DNA of 64,000 bases from assembly GCA_015179045.1 (NCBI GenBank), contig WHUZ01000136.1:46801-110800 (forward strand). Reading direction: 5' to 3'. Shown here in pieces: positions 1 through 10,690 of the stretch (the stretch's first letter is position 1; each line of letters begins with the position of its first letter). The DNA is from Kalaharituber pfeilii. Taxonomy: Eukaryota; Ascomycota; Pezizomycetes; Pezizales; Pezizaceae. A program made the translations under genes and the position numbers. A model generated the notes under the pieces. The model had not been told where the DNA came from. It worked only from the letters and a program-made list of their open reading frames with translations, and made no database searches.

Positions 1-2240
1 TTAGGTACTGGTATATATGTGCTGTGGCTGAGAAAGAACTAAACATTAGCACAGGGCGGCATGCGATCACTGATAAAAAAAAGAAAGAAAAAAAACATTA
101 GACTGGACATTTGATATCTTAATTTCATTGTGTGCGTAATAGTTTGTATGATTCCAATGGACACGATTCAAGATAGTGATCCTTGTCAAATTCATAAAAT
201 TTTTCCGGTCGCACCCACCAGTGCAAGGAACTATTACTCCCTTTTGAGCCTCAAAGTCAAAACATTACCTGTCGACAGGGCAACCAGACTAGTGGACCAG
301 TGATCGCCAGGAAACCCTGTCACGAAGACAATGACACGCACCAATGGCCTTAACGCCAACGTCTAAGTCGGCACATCGCGCATCACTTACCACCTCTGTG
401 ACCATTCCCGCTGCAATCATTATCCACGTTACCTGCCCACATGATATCTACCTACAATGCGTGGCAAGGCTAGAAATACAATAACTCTGCTTCGGAACCA
501 ATTACAACACAAGAGCAGAAATTGTAGCAAAGTTCATCCGCTAACAACGTTCAATGTGCATGTCACCGATAGCTAAGCCCGGCGGCTGAGCCCTGCAACG
601 AGACATGATAACGCCAGCCAAGCAGGGACAGAGGTTGGCACGGTTTCGTTAGGAGGATATCATTGATGTAATGAAGCAGACTGACCCGAATATTGCTGTA
701 AAGCGACATAATAAGGCTAATATTGGAATATCAGTGCCACATTAATAAAGAGTATAGCGAGTGATAGTGACTTATTAGGGGCACTAGTAACAAATTTTAG
801 GTGCAAGAAAGAGTGCTGATCATAAGCTTGCGTCCGAAGCCTCTGCTGCGCCCGAAGCCTCTGCTGCGCCCGTGGTGATGAAAATGCATCGCGCACATAT
901 AAACCTTCCAATGACCCACACTGGCCATGTTTTAATGATGTCTATTAAGTACCTCGCTCTCTGGACACTTCGGCAGTAAAGACGTCAAGCATAACACCCT
1001 GTGCATTTCGGTAGGGATTATTACTCGGATACTTACATCAAGAGGTTCAGGATTGGCAATCAGGAAAGAAAAATGTCTCCTCGCTCCCCGCTGTCCCCCT
1101 TGCACCCTGGCAAGATTATTTCCTTGCTCATTTTCGGCAATATCTTCGCCTTCTGTGGCACACTAGATGAAACCCCACCTTTGCGGACAACTCCATATTT
1201 AAAAAACATCGGCAGCGGCGCCAGATATCACTCTAACGGGCGCTCTCCGAAACGCAAGCCAGCATGGAGATATTGGGATATATTTTCCTCAGCTTCTCGT
1301 TCTGCCAGATTCACACCGACTAGCGCATATGATACCCCGTTCTCAACGGTCTCTGGCGGTAACCCCAGCCCGTACATATACGAATCTGCCGAGTGCAGCC
1401 TAATTCACCCCGCAAATATCCTGTCCCCTGCAGTGTCCATCGGCCGACACGCGGATCTGTTTGCCAGCAACTCGATCATGGAGAGCAGGTGGCGATACCA
1501 TGTCATGGCGGCCAGAGATCCGAGCAAGAGATCTAGGAAGACGGCAGCACAGGTGAACAGGGGCCCAAGGGAGATCAAGTTTACAGGCATCTATCAGAAT
1601 GAATTGGTGCCGCAATACGTGCTGTCGAAGGGGAGGGCGCTGCCGCCAACGCATAGGCACAAAAGACATCTAGGGAAAGAGAGCGCGCGGCAAGTAGAGG
1701 CTGGGAGTGTGAGAAGTGGACCGCATCAAGGGCGCAATGGGGCCATGGCAGGGCAGTTGGAGCTGTATAGGTGGAACACAAGTGAACGGGATGCAGTGAG
1801 GAGGACTGCCAACAGTATTAACATGGGTGCTGTCATCAGGAAGCCGCACCATGCGCGAAGGTTCACATGATGCCTAGGAACTGCAAATATAGTAAGATCT
1901 CTAACACGCACCAGTTCTACTGGATTCAGCTTCTGTCTCAAGTAACTAGCGTCAAAATGCCAACGCCGTAGCTATGCAGTACTGAGGCTGTCATTTCATG
2001 AACTCCTCAGGCAGAGTTCCCCAACCCGGGCACTATACATGTGGAGTCATGCCTGGCTATATAGAAATTCGAGGCGTTCAGTAGTTATACAGTATGATAT
2101 GTCCCTGTTATAGCAAGTATATTTGCTCCTATCTCGGTGTGGATCTAATTATGGAATTTCTATAATTGAACGTTTTTTCGTTGATGGTTGGCAGAGTTTA
2201 GTGGATCTGTGGCAGTGGGTATGCGAAATGGCTTTAAGAA
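1..2240. other. Unassigned region, possible decayed membrane-protein gene
   Basis: I recognise no gene or repeat here. An open frame at 1001-1870 (+, 289 codons) has no recognisable domain and unusual composition. The opposite strand carries short frames with hydrophobic stretches: around 1810-1880 (CGFLMTAPMLILLAVLLTAS) and around 1500-1590 (LISLGPLFTCAAVFLDLLLG). A further readable minus-strand stretch lies near 1230-1400. Together these could be exons or a decayed gene for a membrane protein read from about 1940 down to 1230, but the frames are broken and no splice chain is convincing. The segment lacks the tandem repeats that fill the rest of the window. Confidence 0.3.
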
Positions 2241-2241
2241 G

Positions 2242-2766
2242 TTTTTTTTTTTTTTTTTTTTTTTTTATATCATTACTCGCATGCCGCCCTATGGGCTATG
2301 ACGAGGTTTAGTTGCATGTAAAAAAAATAAAAAAATTTACTAAAGGAAATAAAAGAATTAACCAGATAACGTGTCAGGGTGAATTATAGCCGTCTAAGCG
2401 CCCACCCCCGAATCCATTGCCCAGTCCAAGATTTTTGTCAGGTCCTCGTCTTCATCTCCTGTAGGTCTGCACAGTCCTTCCATCCCCCTCGGGCATTTCC
2501 GTTTTCACACTCTGCATTGCGTTGGTACGTGTAGGGGGGTCTCATAGTCTTCCCCGCACCACCGGCATTCTGGGCCGTCGGCGGTGCCTATTTTGAATTT
2601 CCAGTGTCGCAGTCCTTTGCCCCCGATGATGCCGGCCAGGGTGGCGACTCTGTTCCCGAGCCGCTGTAGTGGTCTGTATGACAGGTCTAGTCTGTTCCTT
2701 TCTATGGCTCTTCTAGCTTTGAGCACGCCATAGTGCAGTCTACCCCGTCACCTCCCGGGGTGAGTC
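2242..2766 (-). pseudogene. LINE-A 3' fragment: ORF2 C-terminus and poly(A) tail
   Basis: Read on the minus strand this is the 3' end of a non-LTR retrotransposon, here named LINE-A. It begins (plus-strand left) with poly(T), then the terminal hairpin (GGGCGGCATGCGAG read on minus), and then an ORF2 remnant at 2726-2505. The remnant carries the conserved block RLGNRVATLAG and the zinc motif CRWCGEDYETPLHVPTQC (C-x2-C-x8-H-x4-C). The same block ends every LINE-A copy in the window. No reverse transcriptase is present, so the copy is 5' truncated. Its upstream part may continue past the nested insertion at 2778. Confidence 0.8.
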
Positions 2767-2777
2767 TTGGTCTCGCT

Positions 2778-2976
2778 GTTGAGGACCACTCAATACGAGC
2801 CGGACAGGCGGAGGAAGTAGGCCGTATTGACCCCCGCATCACACACGAGATCCGCGGGCCCCACATGTATTTAGGCATCAGTTAGTTTTTGTTTTTTCTT
2901 CTCAAATATACACCTCGCCATAGCCCACAGGGCGGCATGCGAGTACTGAAATAAAAAAAAAAAAAAAAAAAAAAAA
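2778..2976 (+). mobile_element. 5'-truncated ORF1-only retroelement insertion
   Basis: A 199-bp insertion flanked by an 11-bp target-site duplication TTGGTCTCGCT (2767-2777 and 2977-2987). It starts in the last codons of an ORF1 (YEPDRRRK then stop) and runs through a 3' UTR containing CCGCGGGCCCCACATGTA. It ends in the LINE-type hairpin (2914-2943) and poly(A). ORF1 is joined directly to the LINE tail with no ORF2 between. The copy therefore arose by reverse transcription of an ORF1-only element like those at 7930, 12727 and 37670. Confidence 0.85.
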
Positions 2977-3254
2977 TTGGTCTCGCTTCTGACACTTAAG
3001 GCTGAGACGGCCTTATATACCCCTTTCAGGGCCACTATGTGGATTGCGCCTTTGCACCTTAAGCCCCTTCGCTAAGCTTCCGCTCCCTTGAGAACCAACT
3101 GCCGATAACTACACCCGCCGAGTTGCAGTCCATGCCCTCACCTATGCCCAGTGGCATTTCGACTCCTAGGCCCCCCACAGGACTCGAAGCACAGGTCTAA
3201 CATTTCATGACTAGAGGTTCTGTAGCATAGCGGTGAGTGGTGATCCCGAAGCTT

Positions 3255-4012
3255 ACACGAAGCGACTACGAACGACGCAGAACTGCTGGCGATAAGCGAG
3301 GCGATGAGAAGGGAAGGGGAGATCATGATACTGACGGACTCGAGGGTCGCGATCACGAATCTACGCAAGATCGCAGCGGGGTCCCGACCCACCTCGGAGC
3401 GAGCCAGAAGGTGCGGGAGGCGTGGGAAGAAAGAATAAGGAGAGGGGAGGAAGACATAGCGGTAATGTGGGTGAAAGGTCACAAGGGAATCCCGGGGAAC
3501 GAAGAGGCGGCGAAGATAGGGACAGCATTACAGTACGAACCGGAGGTAGTGACGGAGCCAGGCATCATCCAGAAGGCGAGGAGGGAGAGGGCAGTCGAGA
3601 GAGACAAACTAGGGATGAACTACGGACCGCTCCAGAGAGTAGGACACGAGGTGTCGAAATTGGCGGGACTTTTGGGCCTCAAGGCGTGGAGGCATAGGAT
3701 AGGGAAGACGACGGACGTGGAGTGCAGATGGTGCGGGGAGGGGGAGGAGACGTTCGAGCACGTGATGGAGAAGTGTAGGGTGTGGAAGAGGAGGTGGCCA
3801 GGCGGGGAAGAGGAGATGCGGAGAGCGAAGAAGACGGAGGAAGGAGATCCGCTGAGGACGGTTCTAGACCTCCTGGGGGAGCCGGAGGAGGGGAAGTAGA
3901 CAGAGGGGGAGCAGATACAATGTAAGGAAGGGTATGCAGAGTAGATAGTACACCTCGCCATAGCCCGTAGGGCGGCAAGCGGGTAATGAAATAAAAAAAA
4001 AAACAAAAAAAA
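3255..4012 (+). mobile_element. LINE-A, 5'-truncated insertion with target-site duplication
   Basis: A 758-bp insertion holding the RNase H fragment, a short 3' UTR, the terminal hairpin (CTCGCCATAGCCCGTAGGGC...) and poly(A). It is bounded by a perfect 13-bp target duplication GATCCCGAAGCTT (3242-3254 and 4013-4025), which fixes both ends and the plus orientation. Confidence 0.88.
3265..3899 (+). pseudogene. LINE-A ORF2 C-terminal RNase H domain, frameshifted
   Basis: The RNase H domain of a LINE ORF2, which removes the RNA strand during retrotransposition. It starts in one frame (NDAELLAISEAMRR, then ILTDSRVAITNLRKIAAG, giving the Glu and second Asp of the active site). Near 3380-3420 it shifts to the frame of VREAWEER...VMWVKGHKGIPGNEEA. 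The usual GN-x-EAD is GNEEAAKIG here, so the last catalytic Asp is lost. The zinc motif CRWCGEGEETFEHVMEKC follows. Dead copy; family assignment is firm. Confidence 0.85.
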
Positions 4013-4025
4013 GATCCCGAAGCTT

Positions 4026-4346
4026 TGAGCATTGAAACCGCTGGGACCGACACCGGCTTTAGAACCGTCCTGTCGAGCCCTCTAAGCCCCCGCACCTTAG
4101 AGACTGCCGCCCAGAATTTTTCAGGCTTCCTTCCGGCTACCAAGGCTAGTCCACTGCTCGATCAAACTTGTAGCTTTCCAGGCCCTCGAGTGTGATCTGA
4201 TTGCAGTTGTGACTACCATGGCCCAGTGTCTCGCCAGGTATCCTAATCCTAAAAGTAGTCCTCTTGGATAGAGGTGCACGTACTCTCAGTGACCAGTCCT
4301 CTACCCAACTAACGAATGGGTCTGCGGGAGAGCTCCAGCTATGCAA
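4026..4346 (-). pseudogene. Possible ORF2 endonuclease-to-RT linker remnant
   Basis: Minus-strand frames here read VEDWSLRVRAPLSKRTTFR (4346 downwards) and then KPEKFWAAVSKVRGLRGLDR (4143 downwards). They resemble the end of a LINE endonuclease domain and the FW-containing linker before reverse transcriptase. They lie on the same strand as the LINE-A tail at 2242 and are interrupted by the insertions at 2778 and 3255. This could be the body of that older element. Frames are broken and similarity is judged by eye only. Confidence 0.3.
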
Positions 4347-4693
4347 AGTCGGTGCTGCACATTCCGGACATCAGAATAGTGCCACACATTCTGGTGACGC
4401 CCAGCTATGCAAATCCATTCTGCCCTGGTTATGCACACCCAATCCTGCACATTCCTGTTACTCGACCTAGCCACTCCTGTGACTGCCCACGAGGGATGAC
4501 CTCTCACGCTAGCACTTGCACATTTGGGCCAGTTCGTTAACCTGGTAGCAGAGAGTCGGTTGGTTTTAGGAAGTATGTCCACGAAGGTTACTCCCTCTTC
4601 CCTTGGTTGGATCGCTCCCACCAGGGCTCCTTCGTGGGTGGCGGGCTCCGGCTTTGCCGGTCGCACCCGGCACTGGCTTTAGGGAGTGATATA

Positions 4694-4741
4694 TATTTTT
4701 TATATCATTACTCGCTGGCCACCTATAAGGCTATGGCGAGG
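4694..4741 (-). mobile_element. LINE-A tail-only insertion
   Basis: A 48-bp insertion of poly(T) plus the terminal LINE-A hairpin, flanked by the 13-bp duplication AGGGAGTGATATA (4681-4693 and 4742-4754). This is extreme 5' truncation: only the extreme 3' end was copied. Confidence 0.8.
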
Positions 4742-5099
4742 AGGGAGTGATATAGGGACATCGTATAAGAGGAAAGAGAGCAGGGTTGTATTGAGGTAGA
4801 AGGACCAGTAGGGAAGGGCATGGTTTATTTAGTTTATTTGATTATATGACGACGTTTGCTGATTAGCTTCTGTGCTCTTTTTCTTCGCTGAGAGGGTTCA
4901 GCATTCTGCTGGGGGGGAGTGGGTACTCAAGATTCTCAACTGTCAGCCATGCTTGAGTTGGGAACTCAAGCAGGGCTGAGGGGAGGAGCTGTAGGGGATC
5001 TTAGTATTCCAAGTGCTACGGTGGATGAACATAGTCTAAAGAATGGGGGGGAGTGGTAATTACTGAAACGGGAAGTGGTACTGCCAGGTTAAGGGTATT

Positions 5100-6930
5100 T
5101 CTTGAGGTGAGAAGAGGGGGAGCCTGAGAAGAAAATGACCATAGTCATCATTAAGAGTTATAGTATCACTAGGTTTTTAGTTTGTTAGATCTTGTAGTTG
5201 TTCCATTATGTTCTCAAGGTATAGTAAACTGGTTCTCTTCTTACATCCCGATCTCTATCCTTACCACTCTCCTTTTACTTTTGGTATTCTTCTTCCCCTT
5301 TGTGAACTTTTCTCTTAATTCCTCTTACAGTGCCTACATTAAGTACCTGATCAGGAGTACTCTTACCACACTTAGTATATACTTTCTGTATTTTTTATCA
5401 AGTGAGTAAAGGCTATCAGTTGTTTCGATTCATCCCTGCATTATGTAATCAAATAACCTCAGTTAGCCTATTTCTCTCAATTGTCTATTAATAGTTAATA
5501 TAAAAATTAAATAGAGTAGAAAGGTTACAAACCTGACTCTACCTTAGGAGATAAGTCAATTTTTTTCACCTCTTTATAAGGCTGACTAGCTATAGTAGAA
5601 AATACGTATATTAGTACTATATACTGGATAAAGTAGAAATATTAACAAACTAGTACCTGAATTAACAGCTAAGTACTATACTAGAATGTATAATTATAAT
5701 AATTTTTTTCTTTTTTTTTCTAATATTATTAGTTGCATACTATCCTATGGGCTATGGCAAGACCTAGTTACATCAAAACAAATACAAGTATAGAAAAATA
5801 AAAGTAAATCTATTATATATCTATCTCTAGAACTAATCTCTTGCCTATTCTAGGATTTCTATTACTCTTTGGAGATCTTGTTATTTATATTAGTTATATA
5901 AAGATCTATATAATCTGTCCTAGCCTCTTGAGTATTTCTCTTTCCAAACTCTATATTAGAACAATATATATTGGGTTATTTCTTCAGCTTTGCTGTACTA
6001 CTAACAATTCAAGCTATTAGCTATTTTTTTTTTATATATATATTTTTAATCATATACTGTCCTATATGCTGTAGCAATATTTAGTTACTAATAGGAATAC
6101 CAGAATAAATGAAGATAATAATATAGAAATAACTATCTTAAAAAGTATCTAATCTATTAGTCTTATCCTATCCATTCTAATATTTCCTTTAATCAGTCTT
6201 CTTCTTCTTAGTCTGTTAGACTATATTGACTTTAAATTTCTAGTACTAGAAGTCCTTACTTCTAAAGATACTAGCTAGTATTATGACTCTATTATCGAAT
6301 CTATATAGTAGCTTATATAATATATTTAGTTTATTCCTTTCTACTACTCTCCTTACTTAGTATTTGTATCAGTTACAAGTACTTGTTAGTTTAACTTGTC
6401 AGTAGTTTAGTATAAGTTAGATTTCCTTCTAAAAAAAAAACTGACTTACCTCCTAAGTCAGTTTTATCTATATTAAAAAACTTAGACTGACAAGTTAAAG
6501 CAGATATAAGGTGCAAATTTTATATTTCACTATATAAATAATTCCTATCTAAGTTAGTTTTTAGTACTATTTTTAACTTATCAGATAAGTTTTGCTTAAA
6601 AAAAAAACGACTTGTTAGAGCAAGTTGGTATAAGTCTAAAGTGAAAACTTATATTAAAAAACTAACTTATACTGACTTGGACTAATATAAACAGTATCCT
6701 TACTTTAGTCTCTTGTTTCATCCTATCTTCTTTTAAACTAGTTTTAAGATTTTCTAACTAATTATAGGATTTACTAAGTTTGAAGTTACTTAAATTAGTT
6801 TGAGGTTATATAATTAAGTTATTCTAATTATTTTATAAAACTATTTCTACTAACTCTTGTAAGCAATAGCTGATTGCTAAACTTATACAAATAATTTAAT
6901 AAGCTTAATAGATTCTTTAATGCATGGTCT
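5100..6930. other. AT-rich decayed region with two eroded LINE-A tails
   Basis: Base composition falls sharply here and TA/AT dinucleotides dominate, with no convincing gene. Two eroded minus-strand LINE-A tails are recognisable (about 5703-5775 and 6024-6095). In the first, CTCGCATGCCGCCC of intact copies has become TAGTTGCATACTATCC, a set of C-to-T and G-to-A changes. That pattern fits RIP or methylcytosine decay followed by drift. Short frames such as 5182-5409 encode only low-complexity hydrophobic sequence. Confidence 0.55.
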
Positions 6931-7053
6931 AATAGATAGCCAGACATAGGTGTCACAGCCCACGCCCTACAGTCTCCGCACATCAAGCCACGACCGCCGG
7001 CAAGCTGTGACCGCCTCCTGCCAACAGCCGGCAAGCTCATAGAACCGGCTAGC

Positions 7054-7386
7054 AACCTGCCAGTATAGCCCGCCTGCCAGTACAGCCCGCCTGCCAGTAT
7101 AGCCCACCTGCCAGTATAGTCCACCTGCTAGTATAGCCCGCCTGCTAGTACAGCCCGCCTGCTAGTATAGCCCGCCTGCCAATACAGCCCGCCTGCCAGT
7201 ATAGCCCGTCTGCCAGTACAGCCCGCCTACTAGTATAGTCCGCCTGCTAGTATAGCCTGCCTGCCAGTATGACCAGTCTGCTAGTATAGCCCGCCTGCCA
7301 GTACAGCTCGCCTACTAGTATAGCCCGCCTGCCAGTACAGCCCACCTGCTAGTATCGCCGCCTGCCAGTATCGCCCGCCTGCCATG
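7054..7386. repeat. 17-bp minisatellite
   Basis: About twenty tandem copies of a 17-bp unit AGTATAGCCCGCCTGCC, with T/C variation at positions such as TATAG/TACAG and CTGCC/CTGCT. Because 17 is not a multiple of 3 the array has no consistent frame. It abuts an LTR-like segment on its right. Confidence 0.9.
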
Positions 7387-7799
7387 AAAACTCTGCCTTC
7401 ACCACTCTGTTCTTACTTCTGCCCTCGTCGCTGCTTCTACCTTTGTATTATGCTTCTCAGGTAATGAACCTATCATGTATATATAGGCTCTATCTTGCCC
7501 TCATGTAAATAGTTCCTTCTCTCCTTGTCTGTTGTCTTGTCTTCTTAATAGACCCATATGGTTCCTCGCAGTCTATATGTTCTTGTTATTCTTGTCAATC
7601 CCTAGATCCAATTCAGTACTTGGTCTTCTCTGCCTTTTCACCATAGCCTGCCATCGCCGTTGAACTGGAACCTCTGAACTGCTCCTGTCAAGCCTCTCCT
7701 GTCAAGTTTGTCAGGCCTCTGCCATTCAGCGCTTGCAAAACTACTGTTACCCTGAACCGGTCGTATCCCTTAGCAGCACCAGCTTGCCGCCGCGTGACA
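7387..7799 (-). mobile_element. LTR-like segment (LTR-2 family)
   Basis: Read on minus it starts TGTCACGCGGCGGC and continues with TGCTGCTAAGGGATACGACC. A TATA-like CCTATATATACATG lies near 7470-7490. Related pieces occur at 18373-18530 (minus) and 39766-39940 (plus). TG at the start and promoter-like features suggest an LTR. I could not fix the other end or a target duplication, because it abuts the 17-bp array. Confidence 0.4.
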
Positions 7800-7835
7800 A
7801 TAGGGTCCAATAAGTATACAATTAGCAGCCTAATG

Positions 7836-7929
7836 TATGACTGAATTCAATTACAGCTACTCCACTCTACTGGTGCTCCATGCCAAACAGCTGCCCTTCC
7901 AGTCCACCATACATACACCTCCGTGGCCA
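7836..7929 (+). repeat. Left part of a 33-bp-array element, split by a retroelement
   Basis: The sequence CTGCTCCGCTCTGCTGGCGC (variant here), then CAGCTGCCCTTCC and ACACCTCCGTGGCCA, is the head of the composite repeat also seen at 11780-11860, 19260-19340 (inverted) and 20820-20900 (inverted). It is interrupted by the ORF1-only element and resumes at 9357 as the 33-bp array. Confidence 0.7.
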
Positions 7930-9323
7930 GCTGACCTCACACGGACAACAACCACCTCAGGACGAGCGTTTGGAAACGACTCCACAACCACAACGTCCCC
8001 CCCAGCGAAAATCACATAGATCGAAAGCTCTCAGCGAGCTGAGTCTTTTGATCTAATTTTCATTTCCAAATACCATAACCCACAAGTTTCCCCCCGGGGC
8101 GAAACTTTGAGGAAATTTTCAGCTCACCATCGTGTTGCCACCACACAAACCCCACGCCAAGACCCCATAGGAGACCGCGAAACACCGCCCTCCCACCAAT
8201 CAAATGCCGAAGGGAAAGAAAAAACAAACCACCACCTCCACCCGCCGAGAGGACTGCCTCCTCTCCGCCGATGAGGATCGCATCCCCCCCTCCGCCACCG
8301 CCACACGCCGAAAGGACTGCCTCCCTCCCGCGCAATATATGGGGAAGACTGCAAGATGCGGGCATCGGATGGTACGAAGTAGTCGAAGCGATATGGAAGG
8401 ATAAATCCGGAGACAATGAACCCCCGAAAAACGGCGCAAAATTAATTATACCGTTCTTAGACGACAGCGTGCCCACGGAACATATCCTGGCACTGCGACC
8501 GGACCAACTCCCTCCAGGCCTCCAGCCCATCGCACCGCCACAGACCCTGGGGCTCAGCCCCATCACCACGATCGAAATAACACCAGCACCTCCGCTACCT
8601 CAACCACTAAGGCTCAGCCCAATGACGGCAGTCGACACCACGCCACTGTCGCCACCCCCACCACCAACTATGAGGCTCAGCCATATCACGTGTCTAGACA
8701 CGGAGCCGGAGGAAACAATACAGACAGCCCCGGCACAAACACAGAAGAAGAGGAAGAGAAAAGACGGGAAAAAAGTTTCCTCTTCCCCGGCGGCACTCCC
8801 AGCTGCCCCCACCACATCGACCCCCGACCCACAGACGAACCCCGGGCTCCGCCCCCGCACCCGACCCCAGACATCACCTCCGCGCCCCAGGACCAGATCT
8901 CCGACCAGCAACTACGGCATTGTCGTTCACGGCATTGCATTGAGAAAAGACCTAGACAAGGTTAGGAGATGGCTGGAGACAGCAAACAAGGAAATAGGCC
9001 AAACGAGAGGAATCAGGTGGTTAAGAAAAAAGGCAATGCTAGCGGAGAAAGGCAAAAAGACGAGCTCCGTGGTACTATACCTGGAGACACAGATAGACGT
9101 CGAGAAAGTTAAACTCGGGGGAAGATGGTTGCGAGCGGAGGTCTACGAGCCGAGCAGAGGAAGGAAATAGGAAGGCTTGGTAGACCCCTCCTACACCCGC
9201 ATCACGGAGGACTAGCGGGCAATACCTGTACTTAAAGTTCATCTTCTTTTTTCTTTTAGATATAACACGTTCTCTACAATATATAAACCTCGCCATAGCC
9301 CATTGGGCGGCATGCGAGTAATG

Positions 9324-9356
<33 letters not shown>
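7930..9356 (+). mobile_element. ORF1-only non-LTR retroelement, copy 1 (full length)
   Basis: A 1427-bp unit bounded by a perfect 15-bp target duplication ACACCTCCGTGGCCA (7915-7929 and 9357-9371). In order: a roughly 270-nt 5' UTR with conserved CGTTTGG hairpin and a long GATC...GATC stem (8019-8053); ORF1 (8204-9170); a short 3' UTR; the 30-nt LINE-A hairpin (9289-9318); and poly(A). There is no ORF2 and no room for one. The 5' end matches copies at 14150 and 39233, so it is a genuine element end and not a truncation. It is a non-autonomous half-LINE. Confidence 0.88.
8204..9170 (+). pseudogene. ORF1 protein of half-LINE copy 1 (one N-terminal frameshift)
   Basis: Likely RNA-binding ORF1 protein of a non-LTR element, about 320 residues. 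The start MPKGKKKQ at 8204 matches copy 2. The frame shifts in a run of C at about 8283-8290, and the rest is open in the frame of 8271-9170. Features in order: basic N-terminus; the region NIWGRLQDAGIGWYEVVEAI; three tandem copies of a short motif (LGLSPITTIEITP, LRLSPMTAVDTTP, MRLSHITCLDTEP) in Pro-rich sequence; a basic KKRKRKDGKK stretch; and a C-terminal RRM-like domain (GIVVHGIALRKDLDKVRRWL ... SSVVLYLETQ ... LGGRWLRAEVYEP). It stops at RGRK, without the CCHC knuckles typical of Tad-type ORF1. Whether the shift inactivates the protein or is slippage is unknown. Confidence 0.75.
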
Positions 9357-9358
<2 letters not shown>

Positions 9359-9850
9359 ACCTCCGTGGCCATGCCGGCGAGCAGCGTATACACTTCTGTA
9401 GCCATTCCAGGCCATAGCATATACACCTCCGTGACCATTCCGGCCCGCAGCATACATACCTCCATCACTCTTCTGCCCCGCATCATAGTCACCTCCATAG
9501 CCATTCTAGCCTGCAGCATATACACCTCCATAGCCACTTCGGCCACTGCATGTATACCTCCGTGGCCATTACTACTTCCCACTCATAATATATGCACCTT
9601 CGTAGCCATTCCAGCCTGCAGCATATACACCTCTGTGGCCATTCGGGCTCGCAATATACACACCGTCATAGTGACTTCGGCCCGTCGTATATACACCTCC
9701 GTAGCCACTTCGGCGTGCCGTATGTACACCTCCATAGCTATTACTAATTCCCCCTCGAAGTATATACACCTCTGTAGCCATTTCGCCCCATAGTATATAC
9801 ACCTCAGTAGCCATTTCGGCCCGCCGTATAAACTCCTCCGTAGCCATAAC
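9357..9850 (+). repeat. 33-bp minisatellite array 1
   Basis: About fifteen imperfect units of GTGGCCATTCCGGCC + CGCAGCATATACACCTCC. Four such arrays exist (here, 11835-12245, 18900-19290 and 20440-20860, the last two inverted). The unit is a multiple of 3, so long frames on both strands are artefacts. Confidence 0.9.
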
Positions 9851-9894
9851 ATCCAGTACCTTCCAACACCTACTAGAGCCTAGCCCCTCACTCC

Positions 9895-10040
9895 TATAAC
9901 ACGCAATGGCTGTACATCTTCGCAGTGCAATGGCAGTGCATCTCGGAATGTAATAGCAGTATATATTCGCAGTGTACCTTGGCAGCAACACAATGGCAGC
10001 AGCGCAATCGCAGTGCACTTTCACAGCATACTAGCAGTGT
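9895..10040 (+). repeat. 24-bp GCAATGGCAGTGCA repeat cluster
   Basis: Degenerate copies of a roughly 24-bp unit (GCAATGGCAG, then TGCACTTTCGCAG and similar). It is the same family as the sharper arrays at 33171, 41531 and 62389. It sits beside the 33-bp array here and at 12250-12400 and 20200-20400, so the two repeats travel together. Confidence 0.7.
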
Positions 10041-10690
10041 TACGGCTAAGGTGGAAACTTGCCTACCACTGTGGCAAGGGGCAAGGGTTCCACTACTATT
10101 AGCTGTCATGGCTAAAGGTGAAGACTTACCCGCCAAGGGGAAAATGCTGACCCTGTAATCGAACATAAGACCAATGCTGATTGACCGGACTGATCACCCA
10201 TTAGGCTTGGCTGTTGATTCTCGCATCGTTTAGATAGGGCAGTACTACGGAAGGGTGTGTTATCCGGAATGCAGCTTGATGCATACACTTGAGTTACGGA
10301 AGCTTTATTCATATACACACATGCATTAGTACATTCGTTATCTTTGTCCCGTACTATTTTTGCATGTTTTCGTTACGTATGCCTATTACTACGGTATTGG
10401 CATTGATAAGGAATCGCCGTGGGGCCAGCCAATTATTCATTTGTTGACTACTCATGTATGGCTGCGCTGAAGTCTATATAAGCACCGGCTGGCGATAGCA
10501 TAGTTAGAAGAATCAAGACACTAGCGGTGTTCTCTAATTTCTCTATAACTCTGAACCTATCGTTCCCTCAATACGCCCATGAATCGCTCCGCTCCGCTGC
10601 GCGCTCCCCGCCGAGTAGCTGCCCTTCCGGTCCGCCGTATATACGCCCCGTAGCCATTCTGAACCGCCGTATACACACTTCCGTGGCGAC
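10041..10690 (+). other. LTR/promoter-like spacer
   Basis: No coding signal. It starts near TGTTACGGCTAAGG and holds a TATA-like CTATATAAGCACC at about 10472, followed within 120 bp by T/C-rich sequence. That layout resembles a retrotransposon LTR, but I could not find a matching end or a target duplication. Confidence 0.3.

Noticed and set aside
1001..1870. 289-codon plus-strand ORF as a real gene
   Set aside because: No domain, unusual composition and competing hydrophobic frames on the other strand; kept only as part of an unassigned region.
2242..4680. A full LINE with endonuclease and reverse transcriptase
   Set aside because: Only scattered remnants are readable; no RT motif such as YADD was seen in any frame.
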